Shown piece after piece: positions 25,865-36,100 of a DNA stretch of 64,000 nucleotides (the first letter of the stretch is position 1; each line of letters begins with the position of its first letter). This DNA is from Clostridioides sp. ES-S-0010-02 (GTDB lineage: Bacteria; Bacillota; Clostridia; Peptostreptococcales; Peptostreptococcaceae): assembly GCA_020641055.1 (NCBI GenBank), contig CP067345.1, positions 1,481,317 through 1,545,316 of the forward strand, written 5' to 3'. The notes below the pieces were generated by a model. It saw nothing but the letters and a program-made list of their open reading frames with translations. It was not told the origin of the DNA and did no database searches. A program made the translations under genes and the position numbers.

Positions 25865-26485
25865 TTGGATAAAAAAAATGAGCAACAAGAAGTAAAAGAA
25901 GAAAATGATACTTCTATTAACCAAGAATCTGAAACTCAAGTAGAGTTAGAAGATGAAGTTGTTAATGAAGAATGTGAAGAGTCAAGCGAAAAAACTGATG
26001 AAGAAAAAGCTGATGATGAAAATGTAACAGATATAAATTCTAAATTAGCAGAAAAAAAATTAAAAGATGAAGTAGATGAATTAAATGACAAATATCAAAG
26101 ACTTCAAGCCGAATATGCAAACTATAGAAGAAGAACTCAACAAGAAAAAGAAACAATTGGTGTGTTTGCAAATGAGAAAATAATAACTGAGTTAATACCA
26201 GTTATAGATAGTATGGAAAGAGCCTTAGATGCATGTGAAGATAAGGAAGATACTATGTATAAGGGTATAAGCCTTGTACATAAACAATTAATAGATACTC
26301 TAGTAAAATTTGGAGTAGAAGAAATAGAAGCAGAATCTAAGGAATTTGACCCAAACTTACATCTAGCAGTTATGCAAGAGAGTGTAGATGGAGTAGAAGC
26401 AAATCAAATAGTGATGGTACTTCAAAAAGGATATAAGCTAGGAACTAAAGTTATAAGACCTTCAATGGTTAAAGTTTCTTGCTAA
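25865..26485 (+). CDS. grpE: Nucleotide exchange factor GrpE
   Basis: 206 aa from TTG 25865, preceded by GAGGGGTG. A strongly acidic, disordered N-terminus (about residues 1-65) is followed by the long coiled coil and the C-terminal beta domain. The family signature is recognisable in LVKFGVEEIEAESKEFDPNL and VLQKGYKLGTKVIRPSMV. It releases ADP from DnaK. It is separated from hrcA by 29 bp. The non-ATG start may tune its level relative to DnaK. Confidence 0.95.
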   Translation: MDKKNEQQEVKEENDTSINQESETQVELEDEVVNEECEESSEKTDEEKADDENVTDINSKLAEKKLKDEVDELNDKYQRLQAEYANYRRRTQQEKETIGVFANEKIITELIPVIDSMERALDACEDKEDTMYKGISLVHKQLIDTLVKFGVEEIEAESKEFDPNLHLAVMQESVDGVEANQIVMVLQKGYKLGTKVIRPSMVKVSC

Positions 26486-26578
26486 GTATATAAATTAAGG
26501 TTAAAATATTTAGCCTAATATAAAATACACAAATAAGTAAAATTTAATTATACAATTACTCAAGGAGGATTTTTAGTC

Positions 26579-28426
26579 ATGGGAAAAATAATAGGAATAG
26601 ATTTAGGAACAACAAATTCATGTGTTGCAGTATTAGAAGGTGGAGAAGCACAAATAATAGCAAATAATGAAGGTATGAGAACTACTCCATCAGTAGTGGC
26701 ATTTACAAAAGATGGTGAAAGAATAGTTGGAGAACCTGCAAAAAGACAAGCAGTTACAAATGCAGATAAAACAATAACTTCAATAAAAACTCACATGGGA
26801 ACTGATTACAAAGTGAATATAGATGGAAAATCATATACTCCACAAGAAATATCAGCAATAATATTACAAAAATTAAAATCAGATGCAGAAAGTTACTTAG
26901 GACAAACAGTAACAGAAGCAGTTATAACTGTTCCAGCGTACTTTACAGATGCTCAAAGACAAGCTACTAAAGATGCTGGTAGAATAGCAGGGCTAGATGT
27001 TAAGAGAATAATAAACGAGCCAACAGCAGCAGCTCTTGCTTATGGTATGGATAAATTAGACCAAGAAAAGAAAATATTAGTATTTGACTTAGGTGGAGGA
27101 ACTTTTGACGTATCTATACTTGAAATAGGTGATGGTACTTTTGAAGTTTTAGCTACAGCTGGTAACAATAGATTAGGTGGAGATGACTTCGACCAAATAG
27201 TAATAGACTATTTAGCAGATGAATTCAAAAAAGCTGAAGGTGTAGATTTAAGAAATGATAAAATGGCTCTTCAAAGATTGAAAGAAGCAGCAGAAAAGGC
27301 TAAGAAAGAATTATCATCAACAATGAATTCAAACATAAACTTACCTTTCATAACTGCTACAGCAGAAGGTCCAAAGCATTTAAATATAGATTTATCAAGA
27401 GCTAAATTTGAAGAATTAACTAGAGGTTTAGTTGAAAAAACTATGGAACCAACTAAGAGAGCTTTACAAGATGCAGGACTTTCTACAAGTGAAATAGATG
27501 ATGTATTACTAGTTGGTGGTTCTACAAGAATACCAGCAGTTCAAGATGCTGTTAAGAAATTTATAGGAAAAGATCCTCATAAAGGTATAAACCCAGATGA
27601 ATGTGTTGCAGCAGGAGCTTCTATACAAGCAGGAGTTTTAGCAGGAGATGTTAAAGACTTATTATTACTAGACGTTACTCCATTATCTCTTGGTATAGAA
27701 ACTATGGGTAATGTAATGACTAAGATAATAGAAAGAAACACTACAATACCAACTAAGAAATCTCAAGTATTCTCAACTGCTGCTGATAACCAAACAGCTG
27801 TTGATATACATGTACTTCAAGGTGAAAGAAGTATGGCTTATGACAATACAACTTTAGGAAGATTCCAATTAACTGATATACCACCAGCACAAAGGGGAAT
27901 ACCTCAAATAGAAGTTACATTTGATATAGATGCAAATGGTATAGTTAATGTTTCAGCTAAAGATTTAGGTACAGGAAAAGAACAAAAAATAACTATAACA
28001 TCAAATACTAATTTATCAGAAGCAGATATAGAACAAAAAATAAAAGAAGCTGAGATGAATGCTGAAGCTGACAAACAGAAAAAAGAGAAAATAGAAGCAT
28101 TTAACCAAGCTGAATCTACTATATATCAAACTGAAAAAACTTTAAATGAACTTGGAGATAAAATAAGTGCAAGTGATAAAGAAGATATAGAAAAAGCAAT
28201 AGCAGACTTAAAAGTTGTAAAAGATAATCAAGATGCTACAGCAGAAGAACTTAAGAAAGCTACAGAAGAAGTAATGACTAAGTTCCAAAAAGTATCTCAA
28301 GAAATGTACCAAAAGGCAGCTCAAGAACAACAAGCAGCACAAGGTGCAGAGCAAGCTCAAGATAATGGACCTAAAGATGACAATGTAGTAGATGCTGACT
28401 TTAAAGAAGTAGATGAAGATAAATAA
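26579..28426 (+). CDS. dnaK: Chaperone DnaK (Hsp70)
   Basis: 615 aa. ATPase domain with [28 protein letters not shown] and [17 protein letters not shown]; substrate-binding domain with [16 protein letters not shown]; helical lid, and an acidic C-terminus ending KEVDEDK. Its CAAGGAGG site is strong. It lies 93 bp after grpE, with a weak hairpin (26498-26516) between them that may be a processing site. Central cytosolic foldase, working with DnaJ and GrpE. Confidence 0.98.
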   Translation: MGKIIGIDLGTTNSCVAVLEGGEAQIIANNEGMRTTPSVVAFTKDGERIVGEPAKRQAVTNADKTITSIKTHMGTDYKVNIDGKSYTPQEISAIILQKLKSDAESYLGQTVTEAVITVPAYFTDAQRQATKDAGRIAGLDVKRIINEPTAAALAYGMDKLDQEKKILVFDLGGGTFDVSILEIGDGTFEVLATAGNNRLGGDDFDQIVIDYLADEFKKAEGVDLRNDKMALQRLKEAAEKAKKELSSTMNSNINLPFITATAEGPKHLNIDLSRAKFEELTRGLVEKTMEPTKRALQDAGLSTSEIDDVLLVGGSTRIPAVQDAVKKFIGKDPHKGINPDECVAAGASIQAGVLAGDVKDLLLLDVTPLSLGIETMGNVMTKIIERNTTIPTKKSQVFSTAADNQTAVDIHVLQGERSMAYDNTTLGRFQLTDIPPAQRGIPQIEVTFDIDANGIVNVSAKDLGTGKEQKITITSNTNLSEADIEQKIKEAEMNAEADKQKKEKIEAFNQAESTIYQTEKTLNELGDKISASDKEDIEKAIADLKVVKDNQDATAEELKKATEEVMTKFQKVSQEMYQKAAQEQQAAQGAEQAQDNGPKDDNVVDADFKEVDEDK

Positions 28427-28572
28427 GCTATATAATATAACATCAAATGATAATTGAAGAATAGATTATTTATGAAAATCATATAGATATTAAAGATATA
28501 TGGACAATATACATCATAAAGAATATAATATATCATAGATTATATAACTTAAAGTAGAATATAAGAATTAAT

Positions 28573-28611
28573 GATAGCTTGTAGTTTATTATTCTACAAG
28601 CTATCGTTTTG
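28573..28611 (+). terminator. Terminator-like hairpin between dnaK and dnaJ
   Basis: GATAGCTTGTAG / CTACAAGCTATC is a perfect 12-bp stem with a 9-base loop followed by GTTTTG, 24 bases before the dnaJ start. The short T-tract suggests partial termination within the operon. Confidence 0.75.
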
Positions 28612-28634
28612 TAAAATGAAGGTGGTGTCAATTT

Positions 28635-29789
28635 TTGAGTACAAAAAGGGATTATTATGAAGTCTTAGGTATCAGTAAAGGTGCAGAAGCTCAAGAGATA
28701 AAAAAAGCTTACAGAAAGTTAGCAATGAAGTACCATCCAGATAGAAACCCTGGTGATGAAGAGGCTGAAGAAAAGTTTAAAGAAATAAATGAAGCTTATG
28801 AAGTACTTTCAGATGATACAAAGAGAAAGACTTATGACCAATTTGGACATGATGGGCTAAATGGTCAAGGAGGCTTTGGAGGCCAAGGTGGATTTAATGG
28901 CCAAGGCTTTGGTGGATTTGAAGATATGTTTGGAGATATATTTGGTGACATGTTTGGAGGGGGCTTCGGAGGTGGAAGACAAAGAAGAAGAGGTCCACAA
29001 CGTGGTGCAGATATAAGACAAAATGTTACTATATCTTTTGAAGAAGCTGCATTTGGTAAAAAAATGTCTATAAAGCTAAATAGAAGTGAAGAATGTGATG
29101 AGTGTGATGGAACTGGAGCAAAACCAGGAACATCAAAGAAAACTTGTTCAACTTGTAATGGAACTGGTCAAGTTAGAACTGTTCAAAGAACTCCATTTGG
29201 AAATATAGCAAGCTCAAGACCTTGTAGTACTTGTAATGGAACTGGAGAAGTAATTGAATCTCCTTGTAGCAAATGTCATGGAACTGGAAACACAAGAAAA
29301 GTTAAGACTATAGAAGTAGATATACCTGCAGGTATAGATGATGGTCAAATGATAAAACTTGCTGGTCAAGGTGAAGTGGGAGAAAAAGGTGCTCCAAGAG
29401 GAGACTTATACATTGTAGTTAATGTAAAATCTCATCCATTATTTACTAGAGATGGAAATGATATTTACTTTGAGATGCCAATTACATTTGTTCAAGCAAC
29501 CTTAGGTGATGAAATAGAAGTACCTACTTTGGATGGAAAAGTTAAGTATAGTGTGCCAGAAGGAACACAAACTGGAACTGTATTTAGACTTAAAGAAAAA
29601 GGAATTCCTAGAATTAGAGGTAATTCAAGAGGAGACCAATATGTCAAAGTTGTAGTCGAGATTCCTAAAAAATTAAATGATAAGCAAAAAGATCTGTTAA
29701 GAGAATTTGCGAAGGAGTGCGGGTCGAACGTCCACGAAAAGAAAAAAACATTCGGACAGAAAATAGAAGATATGTTTAAGAAAAAGTAG
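28635..29789 (+). CDS. dnaJ: Chaperone DnaJ (type I Hsp40)
   Basis: 384 aa from TTG 28635, preceded by GAAGGTGG. J domain with HPD in [10 protein letters not shown], a Gly/Phe-rich segment (about residues 75-115), and four zinc-finger repeats ([16 protein letters not shown] twice, CSKCHGTG), then the C-terminal substrate domains. It stimulates DnaK ATPase and delivers clients. A strong hairpin precedes it, so its level is probably lower than that of DnaK. Confidence 0.97.
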   Translation: MSTKRDYYEVLGISKGAEAQEIKKAYRKLAMKYHPDRNPGDEEAEEKFKEINEAYEVLSDDTKRKTYDQFGHDGLNGQGGFGGQGGFNGQGFGGFEDMFGDIFGDMFGGGFGGGRQRRRGPQRGADIRQNVTISFEEAAFGKKMSIKLNRSEECDECDGTGAKPGTSKKTCSTCNGTGQVRTVQRTPFGNIASSRPCSTCNGTGEVIESPCSKCHGTGNTRKVKTIEVDIPAGIDDGQMIKLAGQGEVGEKGAPRGDLYIVVNVKSHPLFTRDGNDIYFEMPITFVQATLGDEIEVPTLDGKVKYSVPEGTQTGTVFRLKEKGIPRIRGNSRGDQYVKVVVEIPKKLNDKQKDLLREFAKECGSNVHEKKKTFGQKIEDMFKKK

Positions 29790-29793
29790 TTAA

Positions 29794-29891
29794 AATAGCC
29801 AATATAATGTAATCATATTCTTTAGAATCTAAATTATTTAGTTATAAGATTTTGAATTAATATAATATGATTTTTATATTGGCTATTTTTA
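29794..29891 (+). terminator. Long-stem terminator closing the heat-shock operon
   Basis: AATAGCCAATATAA (29794-29807) pairs perfectly with 29874-29887, with a second inner pairing (AATCATATT/AATATGATT), followed by TTTT. Confidence 0.7.
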
Positions 29892-30091
29892 ATTTTGAGT
29901 ATGTAAAATATGTATAAATAATTTCTTTATAATACTCACCATTATAATGTAGTTGATGACAAAAATACTTATGTTTTTTAACGTGAGCTTTGTGGCAGGT
30001 ATTAACTATATAACTTTTTTTTATAAAATAATTGTTTTGACCAAATGTACATTTTAGACGACCAGTTACGCATAAATTGTTGAATATTCTT

Positions 30092-30120
30092 TTAAATATC
30101 TATATACTTTATAGTATAAT
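30092..30120 (+). promoter_or_regulatory. Candidate promoter of the Tc toxin operon with overlapping palindrome
   Basis: TATAAT at 30115-30120 with a weak TTAAAT -35 at 17 bp. The palindrome TATACT-TTAT-AGTATA (30103-30118) overlaps the -10 and could be an operator. The rest of 29892-30188 is AT-rich without a gene. The poor -35 suggests a need for an activator or alternative sigma factor; this is inference. Confidence 0.4.
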
Positions 30121-30188
30121 TTATCAGAAAATTTAGAAAAAAGGATATAAAAAGAAAATCTAATGAAATTATAGGCGGTGTTAATCAT

Positions 30189-33100
30189 ATGGAAAGTAAT
30201 AATAAAGGTGTGTTTAACAATGGAACAATTTCTATAGGTGAAGTATCTATGCCTAAAGGTGGTGGCGCAATAAAAGGTATGGGTGAGACTTTTAGTTCAA
30301 ATCCATTTACAGGAGTTGGAAATTTTTCTATACCAATAAAAACTTCAAAAGGTCGAGGTTTTGAACCAGATATTTCTTTAAATTATAACTCTGGTGCTGG
30401 GAATGGTCCATTTGGATTAGGATTTTCTATTTCATTGCCTTATATATCTAGAAATACGGAGAAGGGTGTGCCTACATATGAGGATATTTTGGATAAGTTT
30501 ATATTATCTAATTCATCAGAACTTGTAAAAACATGTGATAATAGAAAACAAATGAAGAAATCAAAAAATTTAAATTCCTCATGGGAAGTGACTTCATATT
30601 TACCTAGAGTAGAAGGAGACTTTTCAAGAATAGAATATTGGAAGAGTAAAGAGAGTTCTTATTGGAAAATTACTACAAAAGATAACATTACATCAATCTA
30701 TGGCAAGTCTTTAAATTCAAAAGTTGCAAATCCAAACAATGACAGTCAAATATTTATGTGGCTTATTGAAGAAAGTTTTGATTCAAAAGGAAATAAAATT
30801 GAGTATATTTATAAACAAGAAAATAATGAAAATATAATAGATAAATCTAATTATGTAGATAGAAGATTTGATTCATATAAATATATACATAAAATAAGAT
30901 ATGGGAACTATTTTGATAAACAAAAAAAAGAAAAATGGGCCTTTGAAGTGGTCTTTGATTATGGTGAATATGAATTAGAAGATACTTTATTAAAAACGAG
31001 TCAGTCGAATCCATATGTATATACAAATATGTGGAAAGTGAGAAAAGATTCTTTTTCGTCATATAGAAGTGGATTTGAAATAAGAATTTGTAGGCTTTGT
31101 AGAAATATATTAATGTTTCATAAATTTGAAAATGAACTTGGAGAGATACCATGCCTTGTAAATGTAACTAACTTAAAATATGAAGAAACACTGCAAATGT
31201 CTATGCTATCAGAAGTTCAACTGAAAGGATACAGAAGGAATAAAGATAATAGTTATTTTTTAAAATCTATGCCTCCAATAAAGTTAGGATATTCTAGTTT
31301 TAATCCAAATAATAAAAAATTCAATTTATTAAAAACAAAAGATGATTCTAATTTACAAGGATATTTACAAAAAACTGAGTTTAATTTTATAGATATTTAT
31401 GGTGATGGTTTACCAGGAATTTTAATGAGCAATGAAGAGTCTACATTTTTTTGGAGAGCAGAAGGAGATGGAAAATATGGATTTTTAGAAAAACCAATTA
31501 AGTTTCCTATTGAAAAAGATTTAACTTCCTCTAATTATTTTTTAATGAGTCTTGAAGGTAATGGCAAATTGAACTTTATTGTTTCAAAAACAGAAAGAGC
31601 AGGATTTTATGAGTGTGAAAGTAATGGAGATTGGAAACAATATATGGATTTTGAATATTTTCCTATGGAATTTACAAGAAGCAGTAGAAAAGAAATGGTT
31701 GATATAAATGGAAGAGGACTAATAGATATTGCTATATTTGGAGATGATTACCTAAATGTGTATTCATCTATTAAAAAAAGTGGTTTTAGTAGAGCAAATA
31801 GAATTGATTTTGGAAATAGAATAAGTTCAGGAGAATTTCCATATAAGAATAGTGAAAACATAAATGAATTTATTGGATTTGGTAATGTACTTGGAGACGG
31901 TCTTTATCATAGAATTAGAGTCCGAAATGGATGTTTTGAATGTTGGCCAAATTGTGGTCATGGTAATTTTGGAGAAAAAATATTGTTGAGAAATGCACCA
32001 AAGTTTGATGAAGATTTGGATATATCAAGAATTCATTTTGCAGATATTGATGGTTCGGGAACTATGGATATGTGTTATGTATATTTAGATAGAGTAGATA
32101 TATATCTAAATTTAAGTGGCAATAGATTTAGTGATGCAATATCAATACCATTACCAGAGAATTACTCAAAGTTTGACCAAATAAACTTTGAAGATGTAAA
32201 TGGAAATGGAGCTTCTTGTATGATATTTACAAAGGTAGGAGAAATAATAAAGCACTATGTTTATGATTTTACAAATAACTCAAAGCCATATTTATTAACT
32301 AATATAGATAATTCTTTAGGTATGTTGACAAATATAACTTATTCTAGTTCTGTAAAGTTTTATCTTGAAGATAGGGCTTTAGGTAAAGAATGGCAGACAA
32401 AGTTACCATTTCCACTACATGTAGTGGAAAAGATAGAGTTTATTGATGAGATTTCAGAATCTAAATTTACAGAATATTACAAATATCATTCTGGTTATTA
32501 TGATTATGTGGAACGAAAGTTTAGAGGATTTGGGTTTGTTGAAAATTGGAACTCAGAAAAGATTAATTCAAGTCTAGAAAATCCACTCATAGTACCTACT
32601 ACTTATATAAAAAAATGGTATCATACAGGGTGTTGTGATCAATTAGAAAATATATCTAAACTTAATGAAGAAGACTTTTTTTCTGAAGATTTGGATGCCT
32701 ATGTACTACCAGATATTATATTAGATAGTTCTATTAACAAAAAAGATTCAGAAGAACTGAGAGAGGCATATATCTCTTTAGCTGGAAAAATTTTGCGTGA
32801 AGAAACTTATGGATTAGATAGTGATATAGAAATTTCAGATATACCATATACTGTGTCTGAAACTAACTTTAAGATAGTAAAGCTTCAAGATAAAATAGAA
32901 AATAATTTTGGTGTGTTTTATTCTCATCCAACTGAGTGTATAACATACAATTATGAAAGATTAGTAAAAGACCCACGTATAGCACACAAATTTATATTAG
33001 ATGTAGATAAGTTTGGTAATATAGAAAAATCTTGTGAAGTATATTACCCAAGAAGGTTTAAAATAATAAACCAAAATAGTGTTTATAGTAAACAATACAA

Positions 33101-36100
33101 CCTTAATATAACAGCAGAATGTACAAAATTTATAAATGAAACTGAAGATTTTAATTTAATTGGAATTGCATATGAACATAGTTTATTTGAGATAGGAGAA
33201 GTATCATTAAATGGAAAAATCTATTTTTCATATGATGAAATCAAAACAATAACAAATGAATCTTTTTGTAATGTAGTAAATTACAATGAAAGTTTCAAAA
33301 AAGGAAAAGTACAAGCTAGATGTATTTCTTGTGATAGAAAATATTTTTGGAATGAGCATCAGGATAATTTACTGGATTTAGGAAAGATAACTGATAAAGC
33401 GTTACTTCATCATCAGGAATTTGCTGTTATGCCAGAAACTTTAGTAAATGATATATTTGCGGATAGGATAAATGATAATATATTAGTTCAAGATTGTGGT
33501 TATATCAAAAAAGAAAATTATTGGTGGAATAGAGGGCTTGTTCAAAGTTATTTTACTAGAGAAGAAAATGGATTTTTTATGCCTATATCAAATGAAAATT
33601 TATTTATAGAAAAAGATTCAAAATTATATTGTAAAAAATATATTGAGTATGATGAATATAGATTATTTCCAATTAAAATAGGAGAATATTTGTCTGAGCA
33701 AATATCAAATGAATCAGAGTTTATAATTGACTATATAACTACTTTACCAAAACAATTGAAAGATATAAATGGTAATATATATCAAGTTATTTTTGATCCA
33801 TTAGCAATGGTAATTGCAAAATCTAACTATGGTATTGTTGATGAAAGTTTTCAGGGAAACGGAGATTTAGATATATATAAATATTTAGAGAATGCTACGT
33901 TTAAAGAGGTTATAAAAAATAATCAAAAATATTTACAAATGGCATCTGAATTTTTCTTTTATGATTTGTGGGAATGGAGTGATAATAAAAAACCAGCTTG
34001 CTTTATTCAACTTGTAAGAGAGAATTATTTAAGTGAGATTCAAACTAAGGAAGAAGATAAGGTTCAAATTAATATAGGTTTTTCAGATGGTTTTGGTAGA
34101 AATATAGAACAAAAAACTAAAGTTGATTCAGGAAAAGCAATCTTATATAACAAAGGAAATCTTATATATAACAAGTTAGGAGAAGTATCAACTGGGTATG
34201 TGGATGAACGTTGGCAAGTGTCCGGAAGAGTAGTGTACAACAATAAGGGAAAACCTATAAAGCAGTTTAAGCCATATTTTTCATCAACTTCTGAATATGA
34301 ACAACAAAAATATCTAGATAATATATTAACTGCATCAGAAGTTATTTATTATGATTCAATTCTTAGGGTTGTGAAGATTGAAAAAGCTAAAGGTATACCA
34401 TCAAAATGTTCTATAGTAAAGAATGTATTTACTAAAGTTAAGTATTCTCCATGGGAGGAAATTCACTATGATGAAAATGACACATTAGTAGATTCAGATT
34501 ATTTCAATGAATATATAAATAATTATCCTGAAAATCCTACTGTAGAACAAGAATATGAGAAAAAAGCACTTTTAAAAGCTAGTAAATTTTATAATACCCC
34601 TGAAAAAAAAGTATTTGATAATATGGGAAATCAATATCTATTTATAAGGGATAACCTAGGTGAAGTTTATAAGGATTCATTTAAAGAGATAGCTTGTAAA
34701 AGAGGTATAAGTGTAGATGATATATGGAATGAGCTTTTGGGTAAGGAATATATAAAACCAAGCAAGATTCAAGAAAACAAAATTTTAAGTGGATGGGTAT
34801 CTGAAAAATTTCAACCATATAGTAGTAATTTTAAATTAGAGATAGATGAGAAATATGAAAGTTGCAGTAATGAGTTAATAGATTTTATGAAAAAGAGTTG
34901 TCTAACAACGTTTAATGATATAGATGTAACTGGTAAGATTAAGCGTAGTGTAGATGCAAGATTGTATTATTCAAACATTAGTGAAAAAACAGATTTTTGT
35001 AATTTTAAGTATTTTTATGATATGAAAGGTAATGAAATTTATGTAGAAAGTGCAGATGCAGGTATAAAGTTAAACCTATTAAATATGTATAATAAGCCTA
35101 CACATTTATGGGACTTAAGAGGTTTTCATAAAAAAATATATTATGATAATCTACAAAGAATTAAAGAAATTTATGTTGATGGAAGATGTGAAATTGGTCT
35201 AAACATAAATCAAACTGTAGAAAAGTATGTTTATGGAGAATTTTATAATCAAGATATTAAAAAGGTGAAAAGTAGGAACCTAATAGGCAAAATTTATAAA
35301 CATTATGATAGTGCAGGTATAGCTATCTCAGATATTTATGATTTGAATGGTAAGGCTATTAGTGTTAGTAGACAGTTTGCTTCCGATTATAAGAATGAAA
35401 TTAATTGGGATAAAATAAGTAGTGTTCAGCTTGAAGAAGATGTATTTCATACTAAATATAAGTATGATGCACTTGAAAGATTAAAAATAGAAATTACACC
35501 AGATTTAAGTATATATAAAGCCAAGTATAATCAATTAGGTCTATTAAATGGTGTAGATGTATTTTTATCTGAAGAAAACAAAGAATACAATTTTATAAAA
35601 GATATAGAGTACAATGCAAATAAGCAAAGAACTAAGATTTATATGAATAATGGTTTAATTACTCAGTATACTTACGATGATATAGATTATAGGTTGAGAG
35701 GAATTAAGTCTATAAGGACAATAAATAAAAATGAGGCAGATAAAGGTAATGAGATGAGCACATTTCAAGAGTTAAAATATATATTTGACCCATGTGGAAA
35801 TGTTATGACTATAATAGATAGTTCTTTGGAAGCAATATTAAAAAGCAAAAAACAAATAAGTCCTGTAATGGAGTACACATACGATGCTATGTATCAATTA
35901 ATTAATGCAACTGGGAGGAAACATTCAGGTGTTATTGCAGATAAATCAGGTTGTGGCTTTGGAAATTCAAAATACATTAAACTAGGAACATTACATATAA
36001 ATGATAGTGAAAAAATTGAAAATTATAGAGAGATGTACGGATATGATGATTCAGAAAATTTAGTATCTATAAAGCATATATCAGATAGTTTAACATGGAT

